A stretch of DNA of 64,000 bases from an uncultured Bacilli bacterium. GTDB taxonomy: Bacteria; Bacillota_I; Bacilli_A; RF39; UBA660. The translations under genes and the position numbers were made by a program. The notes beneath the pieces were generated by a model that saw only the letters and a program-made list of their open reading frames with translations, did no database searches and was not told the DNA's origin. Location: NCBI GenBank assembly GCA_934101425.1, contig CAKOQQ010000007.1:13564-77563 (forward strand), written 5' to 3'. This document shows, piece by piece, positions 7,141-16,538 of this stretch. Every line of letters begins with the position of its first letter. Position 1 is the stretch's first letter.

Positions 7141-8238
7141 TTAATTTGCATATTTTTCAATAATTGCATCAACAATTCTTTCGCTTGCATGTCCATCACC
7201 ATATGGATTAGAAGCTTTACTCATTTTTTCATATTTTTTATTATTATCTAATAATTCTTTAGTTTCACGAATTATGTCTTCTTCTTTTGTTCCAACTAAT
7301 TTTAATGTACCCGCATCAATTCCTTCCGGTCTTTCTGTTGTATCTCTAAGAACTAATACTGGTTTACCAAGTGATGGAGCTTCTTCTTGAATTCCACCAC
7401 TATCTGTTAGTATTAAATATGATTTATTTATTATATTATGAAAATCTAGCACATCTAGTGGCGGTACAATTTTAACTTTATCATTATTAGCTAAGTATTC
7501 ATCTACAATATTTTTAATTATTGGGTTTAAATGTACAGGATATAATACTCTTATATCTTCATATTCACTTGTTAACTTATTTATAGCGCTAAAGATTCTC
7601 TTCATAGGTTCTCCTACATTTTCTCTTCTATGAGCTGTTAATAATATTAATCTTTTATCTTTAGCAAAATCTAATATTTCATTTTCATAATCTTCTTTAA
7701 CAGTAGTAGCCATAGCATCTATTGCAGTATTACCAGTTACATAAATATTTTTTCTACCTTCTTTAAGTAAATTTTCTTCACTTAATTTAGTTGGTGCAAA
7801 ATTCATATCTGCTAAGCAACTAACCATTTGTCTATTCATTTCTTCTGGATATGGTGAATATTTTTCGTATGTTCTAAGTCCTGCTTCAACATGCCCTATA
7901 TCTACTTGTTTGTAAAATGCTGCTAAAGCTCCTACAAATGTAGTAGTAGTATCACCATGAACAAGAACTATATTTGGTTTTTCATGTTCAATTATTTCTT
8001 CCAAAGCTATAAGTGATCTAGTAGTTATATCACCTAATGTTTGGCCTTGTTTCATAATATTTAAATCATATTCTGGCTTAATATCGAATGTTGTTAATAC
8101 TTGATCTAACATTTCCCTATGTTGTGCTGTTACGCATACTATGCACTCTGTTTCTTCCCTTTTTTCTAATTCTTTAATAAGTGGTGCCATTTTAATGGCT
8201 TCTGGTCTAGTACCAAAAATTGTCATTACTTTTATCAT
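7141..8238 (-). CDS. wecB: UDP-N-acetylglucosamine 2-epimerase (non-hydrolysing)
   Basis: 365 residues, normal length. It interconverts UDP-GlcNAc and UDP-ManNAc. Visible motifs: MTIFGTRPEAIKMAPLI at the start, VHGDTTT, GHVEAGLRTY, ending the active-site loop with EEMNRQ, LTAHRREN and LTDSGGIQEEAP. GGAGGATAT precedes the start codon. It sits 22 bases downstream of the GT26 gene. UDP-ManNAc is the substrate of TagA-type GT26 enzymes, so the pair should make a GlcNAc-ManNAc linkage disaccharide as in wall teichoic acid. The name mnaA is used for the same enzyme in Bacillus. Confidence 0.96.
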   Translation of the reverse strand: MIKVMTIFGTRPEAIKMAPLIKELEKREETECIVCVTAQHREMLDQVLTTFDIKPEYDLNIMKQGQTLGDITTRSLIALEEIIEHEKPNIVLVHGDTTTTFVGALAAFYKQVDIGHVEAGLRTYEKYSPYPEEMNRQMVSCLADMNFAPTKLSEENLLKEGRKNIYVTGNTAIDAMATTVKEDYENEILDFAKDKRLILLTAHRRENVGEPMKRIFSAINKLTSEYEDIRVLYPVHLNPIIKNIVDEYLANNDKVKIVPPLDVLDFHNIINKSYLILTDSGGIQEEAPSLGKPVLVLRDTTERPEGIDAGTLKLVGTKEEDIIRETKELLDNNKKYEKMSKASNPYGDGHASERIVDAIIEKYAN

Positions 8239-8260
8239 ATATCCTCCTAATCAGCAATTA

Positions 8261-8971
8261 CTATTTCATTTTTTTAATTTTGAATATAAATTTTACATTA
8301 TTATTATAAAATCTTTTTAATCTAGATGGTTCACACATAATTCTATATAACCATTCCATATTCATTTTAATAAATAATTTTGGTGCTCTTTTCTTTGAAC
8401 CACTTATTACATCTAGTGATCCACCTACTCCAACAAAAATACCTTTATCAAACTTATCTAAATGCTTATAGATAAGTTTTTCTTGATTAGGTATACCAAG
8501 AGCAACTAAGATTATATCTGGCTTTGATTTGATAATTTTTTCAAAATCCTTATCTTTATCTTTACTATAACCATTTACCATACCTAAAATATTTAAATTA
8601 GGATATTTTTCTTTTAAAACATCTTTTAGTTTTACTAATACTTCTTCTTTAGAACCTAATATATATATTGATTTATTATTTAAAGAACCAAGGCGTAATA
8701 GTTCTTCTGCTATTTCAACGCCTGGTATTCTTTCTTTTATATCATAATTAAGCATTTTAGCTGACTTCACTATACCTATTCCATCAGGAACTATCGTAGT
8801 ATCTTTTGATAATAATAATTTTTTAAAACTATCATCATTTTCTGCTATATTAAATGTTTCTGGATTTGCTGTTACTATAAACATTTTTTTATTGTTTTCT
8901 AAATTTTCATCTAATACTTTATAAAAACTCTCTTTTGTATCTAAATATAATTTGTTAAATAAACTCTTCAT
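8261..8971 (-). CDS. WecG/TagA/CpsF family glycosyltransferase (GT26)
   Basis: 236 residues, full family length. Typical features are VTANPETFNIA near residue 35, VPDGIGIVKSAKML, where the Asp is the proposed base, IPGVEIAEELL, and VALGIPNQEKLI. The C-terminus is rich in basic residues (MKMNMEWLYRI...RLKRFYNNN), as used for membrane contact. The family transfers ManNAc (TagA) or ManNAcA (WecG) to undecaprenyl-PP-GlcNAc. With wecB directly downstream and no UDP-ManNAc dehydrogenase in the operon, ManNAc is the likely donor sugar (inference). Confidence 0.9.
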   Translation of the reverse strand: MKSLFNKLYLDTKESFYKVLDENLENNKKMFIVTANPETFNIAENDDSFKKLLLSKDTTIVPDGIGIVKSAKMLNYDIKERIPGVEIAEELLRLGSLNNKSIYILGSKEEVLVKLKDVLKEKYPNLNILGMVNGYSKDKDKDFEKIIKSKPDIILVALGIPNQEKLIYKHLDKFDKGIFVGVGGSLDVISGSKKRAPKLFIKMNMEWLYRIMCEPSRLKRFYNNNVKFIFKIKKMK

Positions 8972-8977
8972 ACTACC

Positions 8978-10201
8978 TCACTCTATTAAATTACTTGTAT
9001 CTGGTTTTTGATTATCTTTATCTGCGATTTGTTGTAATAATGATTGTATATCATTTTTTGCATATATATCTTCTTTTATATCTTCAATTTTTACTTCTTT
9101 ATCAAATTCTTTACCATTTATAATTGCATCTATAAAATCATTCCATCTATTTGTAAGTGAACTATAAGAATACTTTTTAGCTGTTTCTTTTGCTTTGTTA
9201 CCAATAAGTATTTTAAATTCATCACTGCTTAATAAAAGTTTTACTTTTCTAGCCATTTCTTCGATATCTCTATTTTTTACAATATATCCATTTGAATTGT
9301 CTTCCATGAACTCTAATACACCAGTAGCTGTATCAAAAACTACAGATGGAAGCCCATATGACATCGCTTCTAATAAGGAAAGTCCAAATGATTCTTTTTT
9401 ACTTGCTAATACAAACACAGATGAATGACTTAATAAATCATTTATATAGTCTTTATTTTGGTATCCATGTAATGTTACTTTATCTTTTATTCTAAGATCA
9501 AATATTTTTTTCTTGATTTTATTAAGTTCAGGTCCATCTCCTACTATATCTAATGTAACATCAGGAAGTTCTAGTTGAACTTGATAATACATGTTTATTA
9601 TATCTAAAACACCTTTATCACTAGTTAATCTACCAACAGTAATAATATTCTTTTTAGAAAAATCTGAATTTATAATTGGTATATCATCTAGTACATTAGG
9701 CATATGATAACATGGCATTTTTAAATATTTTTTATAATAATCTCTAATTTCTTTTGATACAGTAAGAATATAATTAGCATATTTATAATTTTTTCTTACT
9801 TTTTTTATTTCTTTTTTGTTATCCAAATGATAATTATTTTCTATAAACACCTTATATTTGTTCTTTTTATTATATTTAAACCATTTTACATAAGTACTAT
9901 TACTAGTTATAAGCACATCATAATCATTTTTCTTTATTTCTTTTTTTATTACACTTTTATTTAAAAATCCAACTTTTATTTTTAATAATAATTTCTTAAC
10001 TATACTTCTTTTTTCTTCTTTTTCACTGCTAAGTAAAAATACTTGTTTTACGTTATCGTTTAGCTTATGAGTTCCATTTTCTTCTTTATATGTTTGTACT
10101 AGTGTTACTTCATGATTTACTGATAGCATATTTACAATACTACACAAAGATTTATCAATACCACTTAAACTAAGTTTTTTTGCTAATATTTTTATTTTCA
10201 T
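8978..10201 (-). CDS. Glycosyltransferase family 4, paralogue of the 5969 gene
   Basis: 407 residues, GT-B fold. The C-terminal donor domain has VGRLTSDKG, IVGDGPEL and the signature KESFGLSLLEA; MSYGLP follows as in its paralogue. The N-terminal domain starts KIKILAKKLSLSGIDKS instead of the usual GG loop, so the acceptor side has diverged. A 35-residue Asp/Lys-rich tail after about residue 370 is extra compared with the paralogue. Its ATG overlaps the stop of the polymerase gene (ATGA), indicating translational coupling. The duplication probably produced two enzymes of different specificity in one pathway. Confidence 0.88.
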   Translation of the reverse strand: MKIKILAKKLSLSGIDKSLCSIVNMLSVNHEVTLVQTYKEENGTHKLNDNVKQVFLLSSEKEEKRSIVKKLLLKIKVGFLNKSVIKKEIKKNDYDVLITSNSTYVKWFKYNKKNKYKVFIENNYHLDNKKEIKKVRKNYKYANYILTVSKEIRDYYKKYLKMPCYHMPNVLDDIPIINSDFSKKNIITVGRLTSDKGVLDIINMYYQVQLELPDVTLDIVGDGPELNKIKKKIFDLRIKDKVTLHGYQNKDYINDLLSHSSVFVLASKKESFGLSLLEAMSYGLPSVVFDTATGVLEFMEDNSNGYIVKNRDIEEMARKVKLLLSSDEFKILIGNKAKETAKKYSYSSLTNRWNDFIDAIINGKEFDKEVKIEDIKEDIYAKNDIQSLLQQIADKDNQKPDTSNLIE

Positions 10202-11376
10202 AAAGTCTCCTTATCTATATTCAAATATAAAATAATTGTTATTCCAAAATATATAGAAACTGCTGGTGCACTTAAGATATGACCTGCAAAAAAAGCTATT
10301 AAAAGAGACAACATAGTTATTAATATTAATATCATTTTATCATAATTATAGTTATTTAAATGTGATAATGCATACTCCATCATTTTTAATACAATTTTAA
10401 AGAATGGAATCATAAATATTATAAATCCTATAATACCATATCTATATAATAAATCATAAAAATCCATTTCAACATATTTTTCTAATACTTTATTATTTGT
10501 AGATCCTAATCCGAACAATTTTTCTTCTAAATTATGATTTATATATTCTCTAGTTGTATTATTTAAATATATATCTCTAGATGAAAATACAGCATTAGTA
10601 GTACTTATATATCTTCCACTATTTAAATTACTTAAATATGAAGAATTAAAAAATAAAATAACTGTATAACTTATAAAAAATACTATTTTAAATATATTTT
10701 TCTTATTTTTATCTTTAAGCAATATATGAATAAATAACGCGATTAGTGATATTAAAACCCCAAGAAGTGGTGTTTTAGTACCGAGCATCATCATCATAAA
10801 TATAACATACATAACAAGTATAAAACTATACTTATTATTCTTTAAAATGTCTTCTAAAAATAATGGGAATAGAATTGTTATTATTCCACTTATTTCATTT
10901 GCTGAATAATACCATCCTACAACCCCTGTAGTAACGGTATCACTATAACTATTAAATCCGGTATTTGTTAACTTCGCAATTAAAATAGTTGTTAAAATGA
11001 AAAATACATTATATTTTAAAATCTTTTTCATTTCTATATATGATATTTTATAATCATCATTATAATTAAGTAAAAATATAAAAATTATTGGTAAAAACAT
11101 AAACTTTATAAGTTGTGTTCCACTGCTTACATAACTATTATTACCAATCAATATATGAATTATAGAAAATATTGATAATAATAAATAATAAATAATACTT
11201 TTCTTTTTATATTTTGATTTAGTTATAAATAATATATAAATACCACTGAATAAAATTAATATTCCTTTAAAAATTGTTCCTATTGATACTATATTACCAT
11301 TTATTCTTTCTGTAAAAGATGTAATTAAATCTATAAATGGTAATATTAAAAATAAATAATAAATAATCTTTTTCAT
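10198..11376 (-). CDS. O-antigen ligase/polymerase-like membrane protein (Wzy type)
   Basis: 392 residues, almost entirely hydrophobic with about ten to eleven membrane segments and one larger external loop (about residues 255-310, with Arg, Tyr and Asn). This layout is typical of Wzy polymerases and WaaL ligases, whose sequences are poorly conserved. Both ends overlap neighbours by 4 bases (11373-11376 and 10198-10201), placing it firmly in the polysaccharide operon. It would join repeat units on the outer face of the membrane. A matching flippase is not in this operon, but one is encoded at 26316-27821. Confidence 0.75.
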   Translation of the reverse strand: MKKIIYYLFLILPFIDLITSFTERINGNIVSIGTIFKGILILFSGIYILFITKSKYKKKSIIYYLLLSIFSIIHILIGNNSYVSSGTQLIKFMFLPIIFIFLLNYNDDYKISYIEMKKILKYNVFFILTTILIAKLTNTGFNSYSDTVTTGVVGWYYSANEISGIITILFPLFLEDILKNNKYSFILVMYVIFMMMMLGTKTPLLGVLISLIALFIHILLKDKNKKNIFKIVFFISYTVILFFNSSYLSNLNSGRYISTTNAVFSSRDIYLNNTTREYINHNLEEKLFGLGSTNNKVLEKYVEMDFYDLLYRYGIIGFIIFMIPFFKIVLKMMEYALSHLNNYNYDKMILILITMLSLLIAFFAGHILSAPAVSIYFGITIILYLNIDKETL

Positions 11377-12329
11377 ATAAACCTCGTTAATAATTTCACT
11401 GTTTTGTATTTTTTGTAATATAGCAAATTACAAGCTATCTTAAATTTTAAATTTTTCTTCTTGTAATATTTATTTTTTCTCCAATTTGGGCATTTTTCTT
11501 TTAACATTTTGTTTATTTTAAGTAAATCTTCTCTTGCTTCTTTAGTTTTAAATGGTAAAATTCTTAAAGAAGCAGATAAAAATATATGGTAAATGAATAT
11601 AAATTCAAATTCTTCATCATAATTTTCTTTACTCTTTTTATATTTATCAAATAAAAAATCATAAGCGTAAAATATATCTTTTAATCTTTTTGTATATTTT
11701 TCTTGATTCATCGTAGAATGTTTTCTTCTAACATATTTATAAGGTGCATATTTCATATATGCAATATTTTCTGCATATATTGCATATATAGGTACAACTG
11801 CTAAATCTTCATATATATGCCTTTCAAGAAAATACAAATCATTTTTCAATAATATATCTTTCTTTATTATTTTATTTGTTGGACCATTTGAAGAAACGAT
11901 ATAATTTTTTACTATATCACTTGTATAATAATTTATACCCTTTATTATAGTTTTATTTTTACCATCAATTTCAAATCTTTCCATATCACATACTACTAAA
12001 TCTGAATCAAATGAAATTGCTTTATTATACATTTTTTCGTACATTTTACTATCAACATAATCATCATCATCCACAAATGCAATATACTCTCCTTTGGCTA
12101 ATTTAATACAATAATTTCTTGCTGCTCCTTGCATTTGATTTTTTTGATAATAGTATTTAACTCTAGGATCTTTTATTTGCAATACAAGATTTTTTGTATT
12201 ATCTGTAGAACCATCATCTATAACAATTATTTCGATTTCTTTTAATGTCTGATCAAGTAATGAATTAATACATTTTAATATATATTGTTCACCATTGTAA
12301 GTTGGTACTATTATACTTATTTTTACCAT
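11373..12329 (-). CDS. Glycosyltransferase family 2
   Basis: 318 residues from ATG 12329. The longest open frame begins at GTG 12347, but AGGTGG at 12336-12341 is correctly spaced for 12329 and the -10 at 12355-12360 would leave the GTG almost leaderless. GT-A fold: ISIIVPTYNGEQYI, VIDDGSTDNT and AFVDDDDYVD with the metal-binding Asp residues. The C-terminal third is basic and probably rests on the membrane. It is the first gene of the operon running to 5455 and could start the repeat unit after the linkage sugars. Donor unknown. Confidence 0.88.
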   Translation of the reverse strand: MVKISIIVPTYNGEQYILKCINSLLDQTLKEIEIIVIDDGSTDNTKNLVLQIKDPRVKYYYQKNQMQGAARNYCIKLAKGEYIAFVDDDDYVDSKMYEKMYNKAISFDSDLVVCDMERFEIDGKNKTIIKGINYYTSDIVKNYIVSSNGPTNKIIKKDILLKNDLYFLERHIYEDLAVVPIYAIYAENIAYMKYAPYKYVRRKHSTMNQEKYTKRLKDIFYAYDFLFDKYKKSKENYDEEFEFIFIYHIFLSASLRILPFKTKEAREDLLKINKMLKEKCPNWRKNKYYKKKNLKFKIACNLLYYKKYKTVKLLTRFI

Positions 12330-12354
12330 ATTCATCCACCTATTCACTTATAAA

Positions 12355-12363
12355 ATTATAACA
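12355..12363 (-). promoter_or_regulatory. Extended -10 promoter of the polysaccharide operon
   Basis: On the reverse strand TGTTATAAT, a perfect extended -10; no good -35 is seen. Transcription would start near 12348, 19 bases before the preferred start codon of the GT2 gene. Confidence 0.6.
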
Positions 12364-12465
12364 TTTTTTTTAGTAAAATAAAACATTTATATAAAACTTT
12401 ACACGATAAATACTCTTTCCATTTCTTTTTATCATAAAATAAGATATAATTATAATGGTGATGAT

Positions 12466-14199
12466 ATGGAAAAAGAAAATAAAAGTATTAATGTAATGAA
12501 CAAACTTATGGGGGTTCTGGTACTTGCCTCTTCAAGCGTGTATTTGGCTTATATAGTAAAAAATATGTATGATAAAGTAAATGGAATGTCACTTTTAATA
12601 GGTGCTCTTATACTAGAATTATTTAGTTTACTTTTCTTTCTAACTTCATTAGTTAAAAACAAAGTTAAAAATGCACTTAATATATTTTCTTCTTTAGCTT
12701 TTATATCATTTATAACTTTTACAGTATTAGATTATAATGATATTATCAAAATAAAAAAAATGGATACTCTACCTAATTTTATAAATAAAAATATTGCAGA
12801 TGTAGTAGTATATGCAGATGAAAAAAAATTAGATATTGATTATTCTTATGAATATAGTGACAACGTAGAAGAAGGAAAAATTATTAGTCAAGATGTTTTA
12901 CCAGGTACTATACTTAAGAAAATAGATAAAGTATCATTTGTAGTATCAGGTGGCCCTAATTATGATAAAGAAATTATTCTTACTAATTTTGAGGGGACTA
13001 AAATTGATGAATTAATTGATTTTATTAGCAAAAATTATCTAAATAATGTAAATATCGTTTATGAAATAAATAATGAAATTGAAAGAGATATTATAATTAG
13101 TCAAAGCGTAAAAGGAAATACCAAAAGAAGCTCACTTATAACAGTAAAGGTTTCCTTAGGCAGTAAAGATTCACTTAGTCCTATTAGTCTTGAAGATTTA
13201 AGAGACAAAAAATTATTTGACGCTACATTATATTTAAAAAGAAATGGAATATCTTATGAACTTAAATATGAATTTAGTGATACTATAAATAAAGATCATA
13301 TAATAAGTACTGATCCTTCTAGTGGTGAAGTTACTCCTTTATCTAGCAAAGTAATTCTTACAGTATCCAAAGGAAAATCAATTACAGTACCTAATTTAAA
13401 AGATATGGAAATGAAAGATATAGTTTCATGGGCAAGTGAAAATAATGTTAAACTTAGTTTCAATGAAGAATATCATAAAGATATAAAATTAGGTCAAATT
13501 ATTAGTGTTAGTGAAAAAGAAAATAATATTATTGCTGAAGGAACTAATATTACAATTACTACTTCAAAAGGCCCATTAAGACTTATAAACACTCATAATC
13601 TAGCAGAATTTAAAACTTGGGCTGATAAATATAAAGTTGATTATTCAATTAAATATGAATATAGTGATACCGTATCTAAAGGTACTATTATAAAATACTC
13701 TATTGAAATTGATTCAATTATAGATTTCGATAATAGCATAACAGTTACCGTATCTAATGGTAAATCAATTACAGTACCTAATTTTGTTGGTATGTCAAAA
13801 TATAATATAACTACTACTTGTAAAAATTTAGGATTAAATTGTACATTCTATTATACAGGTTACTCATCTACAGCAAAAGATATTGCAAAAAGTCAAAATG
13901 TAAGAGCAAAAACAGTTGTTATGAGTGGAACTTATGTTAGTATTGGTCTAAGTAGTGGCCCTGCTAAAACTTATAATGTTTATATACAATCAGAATGGTA
14001 TGGTAGAACTGCTGATGCAACAATTAGTACATTAAGAAGCAAATTAACAAGTTTATGTCCTGGAGTAACATTTAAGTTTGAAAAAAGAAGTTCTAATACT
14101 GGTGCTAGTGCTGGTTATATACATGAATCATCTCCTACTAGAGGCGGTCAAAATTCATTTACTCAAGGTAAAACTTATACATTCTATATTATAAATTAA
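12466..14199 (+). CDS. Membrane-anchored PASTA-repeat protein without kinase domain
   Basis: 577 residues. Three membrane segments lie at about 14-32, 40-60 and 68-86, followed by an extracellular region made of about five to six PASTA-like units. Repeats are recognised by phrases such as GKIISQDVLPG, HIISTDPSSGEV, QIISVSE, and by the linker GKSITVPN which occurs twice. PASTA repeats bind peptidoglycan fragments in PknB/StkP kinases and PBP2x. Here neither kinase nor transpeptidase is present, so it is more likely a wall-binding sensor or scaffold. GGTGAT precedes the start. It is monocistronic, divergent from the polysaccharide operon, and closed by the terminator at 14200. Confidence 0.85.
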   Translation: MEKENKSINVMNKLMGVLVLASSSVYLAYIVKNMYDKVNGMSLLIGALILELFSLLFFLTSLVKNKVKNALNIFSSLAFISFITFTVLDYNDIIKIKKMDTLPNFINKNIADVVVYADEKKLDIDYSYEYSDNVEEGKIISQDVLPGTILKKIDKVSFVVSGGPNYDKEIILTNFEGTKIDELIDFISKNYLNNVNIVYEINNEIERDIIISQSVKGNTKRSSLITVKVSLGSKDSLSPISLEDLRDKKLFDATLYLKRNGISYELKYEFSDTINKDHIISTDPSSGEVTPLSSKVILTVSKGKSITVPNLKDMEMKDIVSWASENNVKLSFNEEYHKDIKLGQIISVSEKENNIIAEGTNITITTSKGPLRLINTHNLAEFKTWADKYKVDYSIKYEYSDTVSKGTIIKYSIEIDSIIDFDNSITVTVSNGKSITVPNFVGMSKYNITTTCKNLGLNCTFYYTGYSSTAKDIAKSQNVRAKTVVMSGTYVSIGLSSGPAKTYNVYIQSEWYGRTADATISTLRSKLTSLCPGVTFKFEKRSSNTGASAGYIHESSPTRGGQNSFTQGKTYTFYIIN

Positions 14200-14229
14200 A
14201 AAAATCACACTTTTGTGTGATTTTTATTT
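14200..14229. terminator. Bidirectional terminator
   Basis: A-run, TCACAC, loop TTTT, GTGTGA, T-run. It serves the PASTA gene and the convergent FMN-binding lipoprotein gene, whose last codons lie inside it. Confidence 0.88.
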
Positions 14230-14700
14230 TGCTAATTCTAGTGCTTTTTCTACAGCTTTAATATATGTATCAGCTGTAATAGTTACACCACTAACTGAAT
14301 CTAGTTTAGTTTTTTCTGCATCAGACCATTTTACCCAATCTAAGTTTTGTTCTTCAACAATTTTCTTTTCAATTACTTCTACTTGTTCATACCATTCAGC
14401 GCCATTTGGAATAACTCCTATATTTTTTGAAGTTTCTTTCATTCCATATGCATCTTTAAGTGTTTTTTTAGTAGTTGAAACATTATCTTTATTGTATGTT
14501 GAATCAATAAATACAGATTTAATTAAACCATTTTCGTCTACATATACAGTAGCTGTAGTAACATATTTAGCTCCATATGATTCATATTCAACTGAACCAA
14601 AGTATGTTCCTTCTTTATATTCACCTTTATTTACTTTTTCGCATCCTGCTAAAGTAAATAATCCTACTAATGCTACAAAACTTAATAATATCTTCTTCAT
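14224..14700 (-). CDS. FMN-binding lipoprotein (PplA-like)
   Basis: 158 residues. Lipobox LAGC puts the lipidated Cys at 20. The rest is one FMN-binding domain: the motif DSVSGVT (134-140) matches the flavinylation site, with Thr140 as acceptor of covalent FMN. In Listeria, PplA is a surface flavoprotein with two such domains that passes electrons from the membrane to extracellular acceptors; this one has a single domain. The ApbE enzyme needed to attach FMN is encoded three genes upstream in the same unit. GAGGAGGATTT precedes the ATG. Strong context support for a role in extracellular electron transfer. Confidence 0.9.
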   Translation of the reverse strand: MKKILLSFVALVGLFTLAGCEKVNKGEYKEGTYFGSVEYESYGAKYVTTATVYVDENGLIKSVFIDSTYNKDNVSTTKKTLKDAYGMKETSKNIGVIPNGAEWYEQVEVIEKKIVEEQNLDWVKWSDAEKTKLDSVSGVTITADTYIKAVEKALELAK

Positions 14701-14731
14701 AAATCCTCCTCTATTTTTAATTATATATTAA

Positions 14732-15235
14732 TTATTTATTCAAGTCAATTTCAATATAGCGAATAAGTTCTTTACTTATAATCCCCACTATTATTCCTGT
14801 TGGAATAGAAAAAAGAAGTAGAATTGGTAAGTAATAAATCATTTTTGTATTTATTATTATAAATGAAATCAATATTTGTCCTAGTGAATGAGTGATAGAA
14901 CCAATTATGCTTACTCCTATTATAGAAAATGTTTTTATTTTACTTACCAAATACATAACTACAATACTAAGTAGTGATCCTGATAAACTAAAGAAAAATG
15001 GAATACTGAATAATCCTGTTCTAAGTATGCCTACTAAAAATACTCTTAAAATAGACAAATATAAGGCGTCTTTAAAGCCATATACGTATAAAACAGTAAG
15101 CGTAATAGTATTTGCAAGTCCTAGTTTTAATCCTGGTATATAACCATTAAAAAGAGGTATAAAGCTCTCTATAATATTTAATACAACAGCTAAAGCTAAA
15201 AACATAGATAATCTTATAAATTTTTTTGTTTCCAT
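14732..15235 (-). CDS. Gx transporter family membrane protein (EetB-like)
   Basis: 167 residues with about five membrane segments. The sequence GYIPGLKLGLANTITL near residue 32 and the RVFLVGILRTGLF segment are characteristic of the Gx transporter family (older annotation: heptaprenyl diphosphate synthase component I), an ECF-S-like fold. In the flavin-based electron transfer locus of Listeria the homologue EetB sits in the membrane together with EetA. Its start codon lies 3 bases after the stop of the NusG-domain-II gene, and the AGGTGA of that gene's end serves as ribosome binding site. Confidence 0.88.
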   Translation of the reverse strand: METKKFIRLSMFLALAVVLNIIESFIPLFNGYIPGLKLGLANTITLTVLYVYGFKDALYLSILRVFLVGILRTGLFSIPFFFSLSGSLLSIVVMYLVSKIKTFSIIGVSIIGSITHSLGQILISFIIINTKMIYYLPILLLFSIPTGIIVGIISKELIRYIEIDLNK

Positions 15236-15238
15236 AAA

Positions 15239-15595
15239 TCACCTTACAACTGTATCATAGTAATTATCATCATCTATAGTTATAACTACCTTATTTGGTA
15301 AACAGACTATAGTTTCATATGATTTGCTTATATAGCCTTGATTACTACATATATGTTTATCACTATTTTCTTCTACTACTCTAATTTTTTTATCTTTAAC
15401 TTCTATATTAATGTTACCATTATATCCTTCTACATTATATGTTTTATCTTCACTTAAATCAATTTCTAATACAATTTTATTATCATAATAAACATAAGCT
15501 TTTTTGCTATTTTTGTTAAATAAATTAAATATAAGCAATAAGATAATTACAATAAAAATAGTAATTATTATTAATTTTATATCATTTTTATTCAT
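15239..15595 (-). CDS. NusG domain II-containing protein (EetA-like)
   Basis: 118 residues. One N-terminal membrane anchor (about 8-27) is followed by a small beta-rich extracellular domain with the typical layout: YYDNKIVLEIDLS, then CSNQGYI and CLPNKVVI. Two Cys (at about 82 and 97) are conserved in many members. The domain is named after a NusG insert but has no transcription role here; with Gx transporter and FMN-binding proteins it forms part of Rnf-like or extracellular electron transfer systems. It overlaps apbE by 8 bases and is followed by the Gx transporter gene after 3 bases. Confidence 0.85.
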   Translation of the reverse strand: MNKNDIKLIIITIFIVIILLLIFNLFNKNSKKAYVYYDNKIVLEIDLSEDKTYNVEGYNGNINIEVKDKKIRVVEENSDKHICSNQGYISKSYETIVCLPNKVVITIDDDNYYDTVVR

Positions 15596-16538
15596 TAAAA
15601 CTCCTTATTACTTCATTATCATTACTATACCATATAACATCTACATCATACTTTTTTATAAATTCTTTTCCAGATTCAATATCCATTAAAAATAGTGTTG
15701 TTGAAAGAGCGTCTGCAAGTGTGCAATCACTAGAAATAATTGTTACACTTTTCATATATTCAGTAGGAAAATTAGTATTAGGATCTATTATATGATGATA
15801 TTTCTTTCCATTGTAAGTATAGAATCTTCTATATCCGCCACTGGTTACTACACATACATTATTTTTATTTACTACATCAATAATATTACTTGTATTATCT
15901 GCATCTTCTATACCTATTTTGTAATATGGATTTTTTTTACCAACTACTACATTACCACCAGCATTGATAATATATTTATTTATTTTCTTATCACTCAAAT
16001 ATTCTTTGCATAAATTAGTTACATAACCTTTTACAATAGCACCTAAATCTATGTTAGCGTTATTTACATAAACTTTATTATTTGAAAGTAGTTTTATATT
16101 ATTTATATTTGTATCTTTATTTAATTCTTCTTTTGTAGGGATACCTATAGAAGAATCTCTATATTTTTTCCAAACATCTATTACACTTCCCATGTTTATA
16201 TTAAATAATCCATTAGATTTAGAGTAAAAATCTATACTATACTTTAAAATATCATATAATTCATGGCTGATTTCAAATGTTCCAACTTTATTATTTATTT
16301 TATATATTTCACTATTAGTATCATATCTATTAGTAATAGAATCATATTTCTTAAATATATTTTCTATTTCATCTATAGCTTTTAATGCTTTAGCTTTATT
16401 TCTACTAGTCACTTCTACAGATATATATGTATCCATATAAAACATATTTTTCAAATAAGTTTGTTCTTTAAAAATATTAAGGATAATTAAAGCTGATAAT
16501 AGTATTAAAGAAAATACATATATTAATATTTTTTTCAT
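15588..16538 (-). CDS. apbE: FAD:protein FMN transferase ApbE
   Basis: 316 residues. It moves FMN from FAD onto Thr of target flavoproteins outside the membrane. An N-terminal membrane segment (residues 4-22) without a lipobox Cys suggests a signal anchor. Family motifs are present: MDTYISVEV, the DLGAIVKGY segment, YIINAGGNVVVG, VVTSGGYRRFY, HHIIDPNTNFP and CTLADALSTTLF. The target is almost certainly the FMN-binding lipoprotein at 14224, two genes further downstream. Its start overlaps the tgt stop (ATGA). Confidence 0.95.
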   Translation of the reverse strand: MKKILIYVFSLILLSALIILNIFKEQTYLKNMFYMDTYISVEVTSRNKAKALKAIDEIENIFKKYDSITNRYDTNSEIYKINNKVGTFEISHELYDILKYSIDFYSKSNGLFNINMGSVIDVWKKYRDSSIGIPTKEELNKDTNINNIKLLSNNKVYVNNANIDLGAIVKGYVTNLCKEYLSDKKINKYIINAGGNVVVGKKNPYYKIGIEDADNTSNIIDVVNKNNVCVVTSGGYRRFYTYNGKKYHHIIDPNTNFPTEYMKSVTIISSDCTLADALSTTLFLMDIESGKEFIKKYDVDVIWYSNDNEVIRSFNE

